NCBI GenBank assembly: GCA_021807975.1
Contig: JAKBCJ010000159.1
Span: 1 to 9,705 of the forward strand
DNA: 9,705 nucleotides
Direction of reading: 5' to 3'
Origin: Pseudomonadota bacterium
GTDB taxonomy: Bacteria > Pseudomonadota > Alphaproteobacteria > Acetobacterales > Acetobacteraceae
Under the pieces are notes generated by a model. It was given only the letters and a program-made list of their open reading frames with translations, was not told where the DNA came from and made no database searches. Position numbers and translations under genes: made by a program. Below, piece by piece: positions 1 to 5,661 of this stretch (positions are counted from its first letter, which is position 1; each line of letters starts with the position of its first letter).

Positions 1-681
1 AACCCGACCGGCGCGGCCTATAGCGCAGAGGACCTGAAGCCGATCACCGACGTGCTGATGCGCCATCCGCACGTCTGGGTGCTGACCGACGATATCTACG
101 ACAGCCTGGTCTATGGCGGCTTCAAGCCGGCGACGATCCTGCAGGTGGAACCCGGGCTGCGCGATCGCACCCTGACGGTCCATGGCGTGTCCAAGGCCTA
201 TGCGATGACCGGCTGGCGCATTGGTTTCGCCGCCGGCCCCGTCGCGCTGATCAAGGCGATGGACAAGCTGCAAAGCCAATCGACCTCCAATCCCAACTCC
301 ATCGCCCAGGCGGCGGCGGTGGAAGCGCTAACCGGCCAGCAGGACACGGTCGAGGCAATGCGCAAAGTGTTCGAACAGCGCCGCGACATGGTGGTGGAGA
401 TGCTGAACGCGGCCCCCGGCATGCATTGCAGCAACCCGGACGGCGCGTTCTACGTCTATCCGTCGATTGCGGGCTGCATCGGCAAGACCAGCAAGGGCGG
501 TGTCCTGATCAAGGACGATGAGGCTTTCGCGCTGACTCTGCTGGCCGAGGAAGGGGTGGCTACCGTGCATGGCGCCGCGTTCTGCTATCCGGGCTATATC
601 CGCATCAGCTATGCCAACGCGACCGACGAACTGCGCGAGGCGATGGTTCGCATTCAACGCTTCTGCCAGGGTCTTCACTGA
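1..681 (+). CDS. Class I/II PLP-dependent aminotransferase, C-terminal part (5' end outside window)
   Basis: The reading frame is open from the first base, and the visible 226 residues are the C-terminal half of a fold-type I aminotransferase. Such enzymes move an amino group between an amino acid and a 2-oxo acid using pyridoxal phosphate in the cytoplasm. In fragment numbering, the visible active-site residues are the NPTG turn at 1-4, the Asp (30) and Tyr (33) that contact the cofactor, the Schiff-base Lys 65 in GVSKAYAMTGWR, Arg 73, and the substrate-carboxylate Arg 201 in YIRIS. The match is to the aspartate aminotransferase-like (I-beta) group. Substrate cannot be read from the sequence: aspartate, aromatic or other amino acids are all possible. 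Its stop codon overlaps the start of the next gene by one base, and that gene is a paralogue, so the two are very probably co-transcribed and translationally coupled. No active-site residue is missing from the visible part. Confidence 0.93.
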   Translation, partial: NPTGAAYSAEDLKPITDVLMRHPHVWVLTDDIYDSLVYGGFKPATILQVEPGLRDRTLTVHGVSKAYAMTGWRIGFAAGPVALIKAMDKLQSQSTSNPNSIAQAAAVEALTGQQDTVEAMRKVFEQRRDMVVEMLNAAPGMHCSNPDGAFYVYPSIAGCIGKTSKGGVLIKDDEAFALTLLAEEGVATVHGAAFCYPGYIRISYANATDELREAMVRIQRFCQGLH

Positions 682-1883
682 TGCCCGGTTTTTCCCAGCG
701 GGTCGGCCGCGTTTCCCTCGCCGCCAGCGTCCAGATGACGATCAAGGCTCGGGAGTTGAAGGCGGCCGGGAAGCCGGTGATCACCCTGACCACGGGCGAA
801 CCCAACTTCGACAGCCCGCCGCACGCGATCGAGGCGGCGCACCAGGCCGCGCTGCAAGGTGACACCAAGTACCCCCCACAGGACGGGACGCGGGCGCTGA
901 AAGAGGCGATTCAGCGCAAGTTCAAGCGCGACTCGAACCTGGACTACGCGCTGGATGAGATCGGCGTGGCCAATGGCGGCAAGCAGTGCCTGTTCAACGC
1001 CATCATGGCGACGGTCGATCCCGGCGACGAGGTCGTCATCCCGGTGCCGTCCTGGATCGCCTACGCGCAGATTGTCGAACTGTGCGAGGGCGTGCCGGTG
1101 CTGGTCAGTTGCTCGCAGAATAACGGCTTCAAGCCGCGTCCGGAGGATATCGACGCCGCGATCACGCCGAAGACCAAGTGGCTGATCCTGAACAACCCGA
1201 ACAATCCCACCGGTGCCTGCTGTTCGGCGGAGGAAATCGGAGCCATCGCGGCGGTGATGCGCAAGCACCCGCATGTCTGGATCCTGTCGGATGACATGTA
1301 TGAGCACCTGGTGTTCGACGGATTCAAGCCATCGAGCTTCGCCGAGGTGGCGCCGGACCTGAAGGATCGGACGCTGACGGTGACCGGCGTTTCCAAGACC
1401 TATGCGATGACCGGCTGGCGAGTCGGATTCGCGGGCGGACCGAAGGCGCTGATCAAGGCGATGACGGTGATCCAGGGGCAGGCGACCGCTGGAATCTCCA
1501 CCGTTGGGCAGGCGGCCGCGGTGGCGGCGCTGGATGGACCGCAGGATGGCGTGAATGTGCAGATCGAGGCGTATCAGCGCCGCCGCGATCTGGCGGTCGA
1601 TATGCTGAACGCATCGAAGGGCATCAGCTGCCACAAGCCGGAGGGCGCGTTCTACGTGTTCCCGAATGTGGCCGGATGCCTGGGCAAGACCACAGCGGGC
1701 GGTCGCAAGCTGACCAACGACGAAGACGTCTGCCTGGCGCTGCTGGAGGAGCAATACGTCGCCACGGTTCACGGCGCGGCGTATCACATGAGCCCGTTCC
1801 TGCGGATCAGCACGGCCACGGCCGACGATGAACTGCACGAGGGCCTGAAGCGGATTCAGACCTTCTGCGAAGGCCTGCACTGA
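681..1883 (+). CDS. Class I/II PLP-dependent aminotransferase (aspartate aminotransferase-like), second tandem copy
   Basis: A complete 400-residue cytoplasmic aminotransferase, the usual length for the family. Visible landmarks are the N-terminal TGEPNFDSP segment (about 38-46), the NGGKQ phosphate-binding turn near 98-102, the NPNNPTG motif ending at 178, PLP-contacting Asp 204 and Tyr 207, Schiff-base Lys 239, Arg 247 and substrate-carboxylate Arg 375. The Asp/Tyr and Lys/Arg spacings equal those of classical aspartate aminotransferase (222/225 and 258/266). The ATG at 681-683 shares its A with the TGA of the upstream paralogue, and a weak AGGG lies about nine bases before it, so translational coupling is likely. 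Over the last 226 residues it matches the upstream copy without gaps at about 56% identity, and both end in FC(Q/E)GLH. Differences cluster outside the catalytic residues, so the two may differ in substrate preference. The exact substrate is not decidable here. Confidence 0.95.
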   Translation: MPGFSQRVGRVSLAASVQMTIKARELKAAGKPVITLTTGEPNFDSPPHAIEAAHQAALQGDTKYPPQDGTRALKEAIQRKFKRDSNLDYALDEIGVANGGKQCLFNAIMATVDPGDEVVIPVPSWIAYAQIVELCEGVPVLVSCSQNNGFKPRPEDIDAAITPKTKWLILNNPNNPTGACCSAEEIGAIAAVMRKHPHVWILSDDMYEHLVFDGFKPSSFAEVAPDLKDRTLTVTGVSKTYAMTGWRVGFAGGPKALIKAMTVIQGQATAGISTVGQAAAVAALDGPQDGVNVQIEAYQRRRDLAVDMLNASKGISCHKPEGAFYVFPNVAGCLGKTTAGGRKLTNDEDVCLALLEEQYVATVHGAAYHMSPFLRISTATADDELHEGLKRIQTFCEGLH

Positions 1884-1885
1884 TC

Positions 1886-1910
1886 CCGGACGGGCGAACG
1901 CCCGAACCGG
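1886..1910. terminator. Short inverted repeat between convergent genes, possible bidirectional terminator
   Basis: CGGGC (1891-1895), loop GAAC, GCCCG (1900-1904), flanked by CCGG (1886-1889) and CCGG (1907-1910), gives a two-part GC-rich stem in the 27-base gap between the aminotransferase stop and the stop of the opposing regulator gene. The location is right for a terminator serving both genes. There is no T-tract on either side, so intrinsic termination is uncertain. Confidence 0.35.
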
Positions 1911-2849
1911 CTACCGGAAGATGGTGTGCGGGCGTGACTGCGTCAGCATTCCGCCATTCAGCGGCCAGCCGGCGGGGGTGGAGGCATCGCGAACCACGCC
2001 GCCCTGCGCCGGCTTGACCTCGGCCCCGAGCGCCGCGGAGAGTTTTGCGGCTGCTTCGATGACTTGGGGTAGCAGGTTGCGTGGGCGCGGCGGGCGCATG
2101 CGCATAGAAGGCGCACTGATATGCAGTACCGCCACGACGGACCCGGTTGCATCGTAAACCGGTGCGGCGATGCCGACGGAGCCTGCGATGACCTCATCGG
2201 ACGTGATCAGATAACCGCGCGTGCGAATACGGTGCAGGTCGGACGCGATCCAGGTCGGGTCGATTCGCGTGGCCGGGGTGAAGCGGTTCAGCCGTTTTGC
2301 CAGAAGCTGGGTTTGGACGGCCTCTGGCGCGAAGGCGAGCAGCAGGCGGCTGCTGCCGGCATGGAGCGGGCCGCGCTTGCCGACTTCGGAATACATGCGG
2401 ATCGCCGGGTCGGTCTGATAGATCGCGACGGTTTCGCTTTCCATTCCCTCGCGGACCCGAAGATAGGCGTTTTCGCCTGTTGCCTTGCCGAGTGCCATCA
2501 GGAAAGGCATGGCGGCCGCGGCCAGAGCGCCTTGTTCCGACGCTGCCCGGCCCAAAGCGGCCCATCTGGCGCCGAGGCGCCAAACGCCGCGGGCTTCGTC
2601 CTGGATGGTGAAGCCGCGTGCCTGAAGCGTACGCAGCAGCCGGAATGCGGCGGTGCGGGTGCAGCCGGTGCTTTCGGCCAGCGCGGCCAGTGAGGCAGGC
2701 CCTATGCGCGAGAGTGCGTCGAGCAGATCGAGTGTCCGGTCAACGGCCGCTATATTATAGTCGCGGGCCGTGGCGTCGGGGAACGGTGTGGCAATGGGGG
2801 CTTTGACCTTTGGCTTTGATGTCGCATCGCTGCTTTTGGCTGTCCCCAT
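1911..2849 (-). CDS. IclR-family transcriptional regulator
   Basis: A 312-residue DNA-binding regulator. After a basic, proline- and alanine-rich N-terminal tail of about 30 residues comes a winged helix-turn-helix (about 33-95), with the recognition helix around TRTAAFRLLRTL (64-75). An IclR effector-binding domain follows (about 105-278) with recognisable family segments: GPLHAGSSRLLLAF near 160-173 and the RGYLITSDEV...GIAAPVYD stretch at 211-233. Many family members have a Gly-Lys in the first segment where this protein has Ser-Arg, a local difference in the ligand pocket region. A C-terminal tail of about 30 residues extends past the domain. The ATG at 2849 is preceded on its strand by AAAGGAAAC (2855-2863), a good ribosome-binding site at normal spacing. 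The gene converges on the aminotransferases and points away from tRNA-Leu. Family members sense small metabolites and often repress their own gene, but target and ligand are unknown here. Confidence 0.93.
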   Translation of the reverse strand: MGTAKSSDATSKPKVKAPIATPFPDATARDYNIAAVDRTLDLLDALSRIGPASLAALAESTGCTRTAAFRLLRTLQARGFTIQDEARGVWRLGARWAALGRAASEQGALAAAAMPFLMALGKATGENAYLRVREGMESETVAIYQTDPAIRMYSEVGKRGPLHAGSSRLLLAFAPEAVQTQLLAKRLNRFTPATRIDPTWIASDLHRIRTRGYLITSDEVIAGSVGIAAPVYDATGSVVAVLHISAPSMRMRPPRPRNLLPQVIEAAAKLSAALGAEVKPAQGGVVRDASTPAGWPLNGGMLTQSRPHTIFR

Positions 2850-3185
2850 GGTCTGTTTCCTTTGTCCGCGTCGCGGATGCGGTCAGTTGCACGCAACCCC
2901 ACGTGTCTTTTCCGTTTCATCCGCATCTGATTACTTGCAGGTAGAGTTGCATTCCGGAGAGTTTGTCGCAAAAGGCGACTCTGCATGGGAGGTATGCATA
3001 TCGAAGGCAAATGCTGAAATTTTCGGCGGTATATTGCCAAATGGCTGTTTGCTCGCAGGTAAGATACGATACCAGCGGGTTGTTGCTTGTCGTCGGGCGA
3101 TCCCCGGGGTAAAGCGCCGCGTTCGGTTCACGCCACGACCTTGGCGCGTCCCGGACGTTGGCTGGCTTACAGCTTAAATGGGTAA
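2850..3185. other. Intergenic stretch between the IclR-type gene and tRNA-Leu, no gene recognised
   Basis: These 336 bases are visibly less GC-rich than the flanking genes up to about 3060. Open frames here have poor composition and no ribosome-binding sites, so I call no gene. Besides the two palindromes near the regulator start, it holds a small hairpin GTCGC-AAAAG-GCGAC (2965-2979) and an inverted pair TGCAT-N7-ATGCA (2982-2998). A gcaggta word occurs twice (about 2937 and 3054). The tRNA promoter should lie near the right end. The best pair I find is TTGGCG (3141-3146) with GCTTAC (3165-3170) at an 18-base spacer, which is weak. Confidence 0.5.
2865..2897. promoter_or_regulatory. Two short palindromes upstream of the IclR-type gene, candidate operators
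   Basis: TCCGCG-T-CGCGGA (2865-2877) sits just upstream of the regulator's ribosome-binding site, and GTTGC-AC-GCAAC (2886-2897) lies about 37-48 bases before its start codon. IclR-family proteins usually bind short imperfect palindromes near their own promoter, so autoregulation is plausible. I could not identify convincing -35/-10 boxes for this gene. Confidence 0.3.
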
Positions 3186-3270
3186 GCGGGCGTGGTGAAA
3201 CTGGTAGACACGCCAGATTTAGGTTCTGGTGGCGAAAGCCGTGGGGGTTCAAGTCCCTTCGCCCGCACCA
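3186..3270 (+). tRNA. tRNA-Leu, anticodon UAG
   Basis: An 85-base class II tRNA with an encoded CCA end. The acceptor arms GCGGGCG (3186-3192) and CGCCCGC (3260-3266) pair fully, followed by discriminator A (3267) and CCA (3268-3270). The D-arm contains GGTAGAC. The anticodon stem CCAGA/TCTGG (3213-3217, 3225-3229) encloses the loop TTTAGGT, giving anticodon TAG at 3220-3222, which reads CUA and, by wobble, other CUN leucine codons. A long variable arm GGC-GAAA-GCC (3231-3240) is typical of tRNA-Leu. The T-loop is TTCAAGT on a stem GGGGG/CCCTT that includes two G-U pairs. No terminator separates it from tig 54 bases downstream. Confidence 0.97.
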
Positions 3271-3324
3271 CTTGGCCCGCCTTGGCTGCGTACGAATGAA
3301 ATTTTGTTAGGATTGGCTGGGACA

Positions 3325-4686
3325 ATGCAGGTTACCGAGACGCTCTCTGACGGTCTGAAGCGGAACTACACGGTGGTTCTTCCCGTCGCGGATCTGGAAT
3401 CACGCCGGACGGAGCGTCTGACGTCTCTGGGCAAAACGCTGCGCCTGCCGGGTTTCCGCCCGGGCAAGGTGCCGATGCCCATCGTCAAGCAGCGCTATGG
3501 CACCGCGGTATCCGCCGAAATCCTGGACGAATCGGTGAACGAAGCGACCCAGAAGGTACTCAACGACCGCGGTTTGCGGCCAGCGCAGCAGCCGAAGGTG
3601 AATCTGGTCACCGAGAACCCGACGGCGATGGCGTCAGACCTGGAATTCAGTGTCGAGTTGGAGCTTCTGCCCGACATTACGCTGCCGGACTTCAGCACCA
3701 TTGCGCTGACCCGCCTGAAGGCCGAAGTCAGCCCCGACGCGGTCGATAAGGCGCTGACCCAGATCGCCAGATACAACCGCACGCTGGAGCCGATCGACGC
3801 CGAGGTGATCGAAAGCCGCGGGACCGGCGCGGCCCAAGGCGAGGTCGTGACCATCGATTTCGAAGGCAAGATCGACGGCGTCCTGTTCGAGGGCGGCGCG
3901 GCGACGGATGCCGATGTGGAAATCGGCGGCGGCGACTTCATTCCCGGCTTCGCGGAACAGCTGGAGGGCGTGCGCCCCGGCGAGACGAAGACGATTACGG
4001 TCACGTTTCCCGCCGATTACGGCAAGGCGGACCTGGCCGGCAAGGAGGCGGTCTTCGACATCACCGTGAAGAAGATCAGCACGCAGACGATTCCCGCCGC
4101 CGACGACGATCTGGCGAAGAAAATTGGCGCCGAGGACCTGAATGCGCTGCGTGAGATGGTCACCAGCCGCCAGCAGCAGGAATTCGACGGGTTGTCGCGC
4201 ATGCGCCTGAAGAAGGCGCTGTTGGACGAACTGACCAAGCTGGCCGATTTCCCGGTTCCGCCGTCGATCGCCGACCAGGAATTCAACCAGATATGGCAGC
4301 AGTTCGAAGCCGCCCGCACGGCCGGCACGCAGGACGAGGAAGACAAGGGCAAGGACGAGGAGACGCTGCGGTCGGAATACCGGGCGATCGCGGAACGCCG
4401 GGTGCGCCTGGGTCTGATGCTGGCCGATATCGGCCGCATCAACAACATCGTCGTCACCGATCAGGAACTGGACCGCGCGCTGTATCAGCGGGCGATGCAA
4501 TATCCCGGTCAGGAAATGCAGATGCTGGAATTCTTCCGCAAATACCCGCAACTGACCAACAGCGTCCGCGGCCCGCTGCTGGAGGATAAGGTCGTCGATT
4601 TCGTGCTGGAACTGGCAACCGTCACCGATACGATCGTGACTCCGGAAGAACTCGCGAAGGACGACGACGCCAAGGCCGCGGCGTAG
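3325..4686 (+). CDS. tig: Trigger factor, ribosome-associated chaperone and peptidyl-prolyl isomerase
   Basis: A 453-residue cytoplasmic chaperone that docks at the ribosomal exit tunnel and shields nascent chains. Domains in order are: a ribosome-binding tail domain (about 1-115) with the signature GFRPGKVP at 43-50; an FKBP-type prolyl isomerase domain (about 160-252) beginning around GEVVTIDFEGKIDG and containing IPGFAEQLEG; and a helical C-terminal substrate-binding domain (about 253-440) ending in an acidic, alanine-rich tail. Length is normal for the family. I start at ATG 3325 because MQVTETLSDGLKR is the usual N-terminus. The same frame stays open further upstream, but only by reading into the tRNA gene, so that extension is not protein. 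The ribosome-binding site is weak (AGGA at 3309-3312, rather far away). It lies 54 bases after tRNA-Leu and 121 bases before clpP, the standard trigger-factor/Clp neighbourhood. Confidence 0.97.
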   Translation: MQVTETLSDGLKRNYTVVLPVADLESRRTERLTSLGKTLRLPGFRPGKVPMPIVKQRYGTAVSAEILDESVNEATQKVLNDRGLRPAQQPKVNLVTENPTAMASDLEFSVELELLPDITLPDFSTIALTRLKAEVSPDAVDKALTQIARYNRTLEPIDAEVIESRGTGAAQGEVVTIDFEGKIDGVLFEGGAATDADVEIGGGDFIPGFAEQLEGVRPGETKTITVTFPADYGKADLAGKEAVFDITVKKISTQTIPAADDDLAKKIGAEDLNALREMVTSRQQQEFDGLSRMRLKKALLDELTKLADFPVPPSIADQEFNQIWQQFEAARTAGTQDEEDKGKDEETLRSEYRAIAERRVRLGLMLADIGRINNIVVTDQELDRALYQRAMQYPGQEMQMLEFFRKYPQLTNSVRGPLLEDKVVDFVLELATVTDTIVTPEELAKDDDAKAAA

Positions 4687-4715
4687 TCTCCCTGCCGGGA
4701 ACTGGCTAAACGACC

Positions 4716-4753
4716 GGGGCGCCCGATTTCCATCTGGATTTCGCTGGCGCCCC
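4716..4753 (+). terminator. GC-rich hairpin between tig and clpP, possible attenuator or terminator
   Basis: GGGGCGCC (4716-4723) and GGCGCCCC (4746-4753) pair perfectly over 8 bp around a 22-base loop. The loop contains a smaller TCCA-TC-TGGA element. The hairpin starts 30 bases after the tig stop. No T-run follows, so it may attenuate transcription or protect the tig 3' end rather than terminate fully. Confidence 0.35.
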
Positions 4754-4807
4754 ACTTACTTATGAACGGCTTCTTAGTCCGACGCTTGCAACCTTTAGGT
4801 GATCACG

Positions 4808-5455
4808 ATGCGGGACCGCGACCCAGTCGAGGTATATGGCAATAACCTGGTGCCGATGGTGGTCGAACAGACCGCCCGTGGCGAACGGGCTTTCGATATC
4901 TATTCGCGCCTGTTGAAAGAGCGCATCATTTTCCTGACTGGCGCGGTGTACGATCAGGTCAGTGCGCTGATTTGCGCCCAGTTGCTGTTCCTGGAATCGG
5001 AAAACCCGTCCAAGGACATCTCGTTCTACATCAACAGCCCGGGCGGCGTGGTGTCGGCCGGTTTGGCGATTTACGACACGATGCAGTACATTCGCAGCCC
5101 GGTTAGCACCGTGTGCATCGGTCAGGCCGCATCGATGGGCAGCTTGTTGCTGACGGCCGGTGCCAAGGGCAAGCGCTTCGCCCTGCCGAATGCCCGCGTG
5201 ATGGTGCATCAGCCGTCCGGCGGCGCCCAGGGTCAGGCGACCGACATTGAAATTCAGGCCCGCGAAATCCTGACACTGCGCAAGCGGCTGAACGAAATCT
5301 ATGTCAGGCACACGGGTCAGCCGATCGAGGCGATCGAGCGTAAGCTGGAACGAGACACCTATATGTCCGCCGAGGAAAGCCGCGATTTCGGTTTGGTGGA
5401 TGAGGTTGTCGAGAGCCGTCCGCTGCCCGAATCGAGCGATTCGTCCAAATCCTGA
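4808..5455 (+). CDS. clpP: ATP-dependent Clp protease proteolytic subunit ClpP
   Basis: A 215-residue serine protease that assembles into the double-heptamer barrel degrading proteins fed in by ClpX or ClpA. The catalytic triad is visible as Ser 109 in GQAASMGS, His 134 in MVHQPSGG and Asp 183 in ERDTYMSAEE. Spacings of 25 and 49 match the E. coli enzyme exactly. Conserved blocks SRLLKERIIFLTG, SFYINSPGG and YDTMQYI are intact. About 13 residues precede the LVPMVVEQ segment where the mature chain normally begins, so a short propeptide is likely. I choose ATG 4808 because AGGTGA (4797-4802) lies five bases before it. An in-frame GTG at 4799 falls inside that ribosome-binding site and is therefore unlikely. 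clpX follows after 206 bases, separated by a terminator. No RpoH-type promoter was seen directly upstream. Confidence 0.97.
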   Translation: MRDRDPVEVYGNNLVPMVVEQTARGERAFDIYSRLLKERIIFLTGAVYDQVSALICAQLLFLESENPSKDISFYINSPGGVVSAGLAIYDTMQYIRSPVSTVCIGQAASMGSLLLTAGAKGKRFALPNARVMVHQPSGGAQGQATDIEIQAREILTLRKRLNEIYVRHTGQPIEAIERKLERDTYMSAEESRDFGLVDEVVESRPLPESSDSSKS

Positions 5456-5478
5456 CGCTTTTTGACGTTTACCGAATT

Positions 5479-5509
5479 TCCGGGGCGGATCGAATCACCC
5501 CGGATTTTT
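5479..5509 (+). terminator. Intrinsic terminator after clpP
   Basis: Stem TCCGGGG (5479-5485) with CCCCGGA (5498-5504), a 12-base loop, then TTTTT (5505-5509). It lies 24 bases after the clpP stop. The GC-rich stem with a directly attached T-run is a textbook Rho-independent terminator, implying that clpX needs its own promoter. Confidence 0.85.
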
Positions 5510-5532
5510 GTTTGGGAACAATTCATTCTGGT

Positions 5533-5556
5533 CTTCACGGGTGTAAACCCCGTAAG
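5533..5556 (+). other. Second hairpin in the clpP-clpX gap
   Basis: CTTcACGGG (5533-5541) pairs with CCCGTAAG (5549-5556), giving eight base pairs with one bulged C and a 7-base loop. There is no clean T-run behind it, though TTT then TTTT follow within 20 bases. It could be a backup terminator or an RNA-processing element. Its role is unknown. Confidence 0.35.
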
Positions 5557-5593
5557 GTTTCCGGCGTTTTAGGGGATTGGCTACCCGCGGTTC

Positions 5594-5623
5594 TTGTCCC
5601 CGCCGCCCGTAGGGAGTTATGAT
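5594..5623 (+). promoter_or_regulatory. Candidate sigma70 promoter of clpX
   Basis: TTGTCC (5594-5599, four of six matches to TTGACA) and TATGAT (5618-5623, five of six matches to TATAAT) are separated by 18 bases. Transcription would begin near 5630, giving a leader of about 30 bases before the clpX ATG. Its position downstream of the clpP terminator supports independent clpX expression. Confidence 0.5.
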
Positions 5624-5634
5624 TTCCCGTTGTG

Positions 5635-5656
5635 CCCCCGATTTGCGGGGGAGGAG
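5635..5656 (+). promoter_or_regulatory. Leader hairpin abutting the clpX ribosome-binding site
   Basis: CCCCCG (5635-5640), loop ATTTG, CGGGGG (5646-5651) form a 6-bp GC stem. The Shine-Dalgarno GAGGAG (5651-5656) begins on the last base of the stem and lies five bases before the ATG at 5662. The hairpin would sit at the extreme 5' end of the predicted transcript, where it could restrict ribosome access or stabilise the mRNA. Confidence 0.45.
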
Positions 5657-5661
5657 TGCAC

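Noticed and set aside
675..1880. 401-residue open frame antisense to the second aminotransferase
   Set aside because: It is a high-GC shadow of a clear gene; the Arg/His-rich product has no recognisable domain.
2770..3177. 135-residue open frame on + strand across the regulator start and intergenic gap
   Set aside because: It overlaps the real regulator antisense, has no ribosome-binding site, and its residue composition fits no recognisable family.
3229..3324. In-frame N-terminal extension of trigger factor from an ATG at 3229
   Set aside because: It lies inside and just after tRNA-Leu, and the family N-terminus MQVTETLS begins at 3325.
4746..4754. CCCCACTT-like -10 of an RpoH promoter before clpP
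   Set aside because: No CTTG-type -35 element is found at the required spacing, and the bases belong to the hairpin arm.
4799..4807. GTG start for ClpP, three residues upstream
   Set aside because: The GTG is part of the AGGTGA ribosome-binding site that serves ATG 4808 and has no site of its own.
5632..5661. GTG start for ClpX, ten residues upstream
   Set aside because: There is no ribosome-binding site, the extra residues are translated from the leader hairpin, and the ClpX family begins at MSK.
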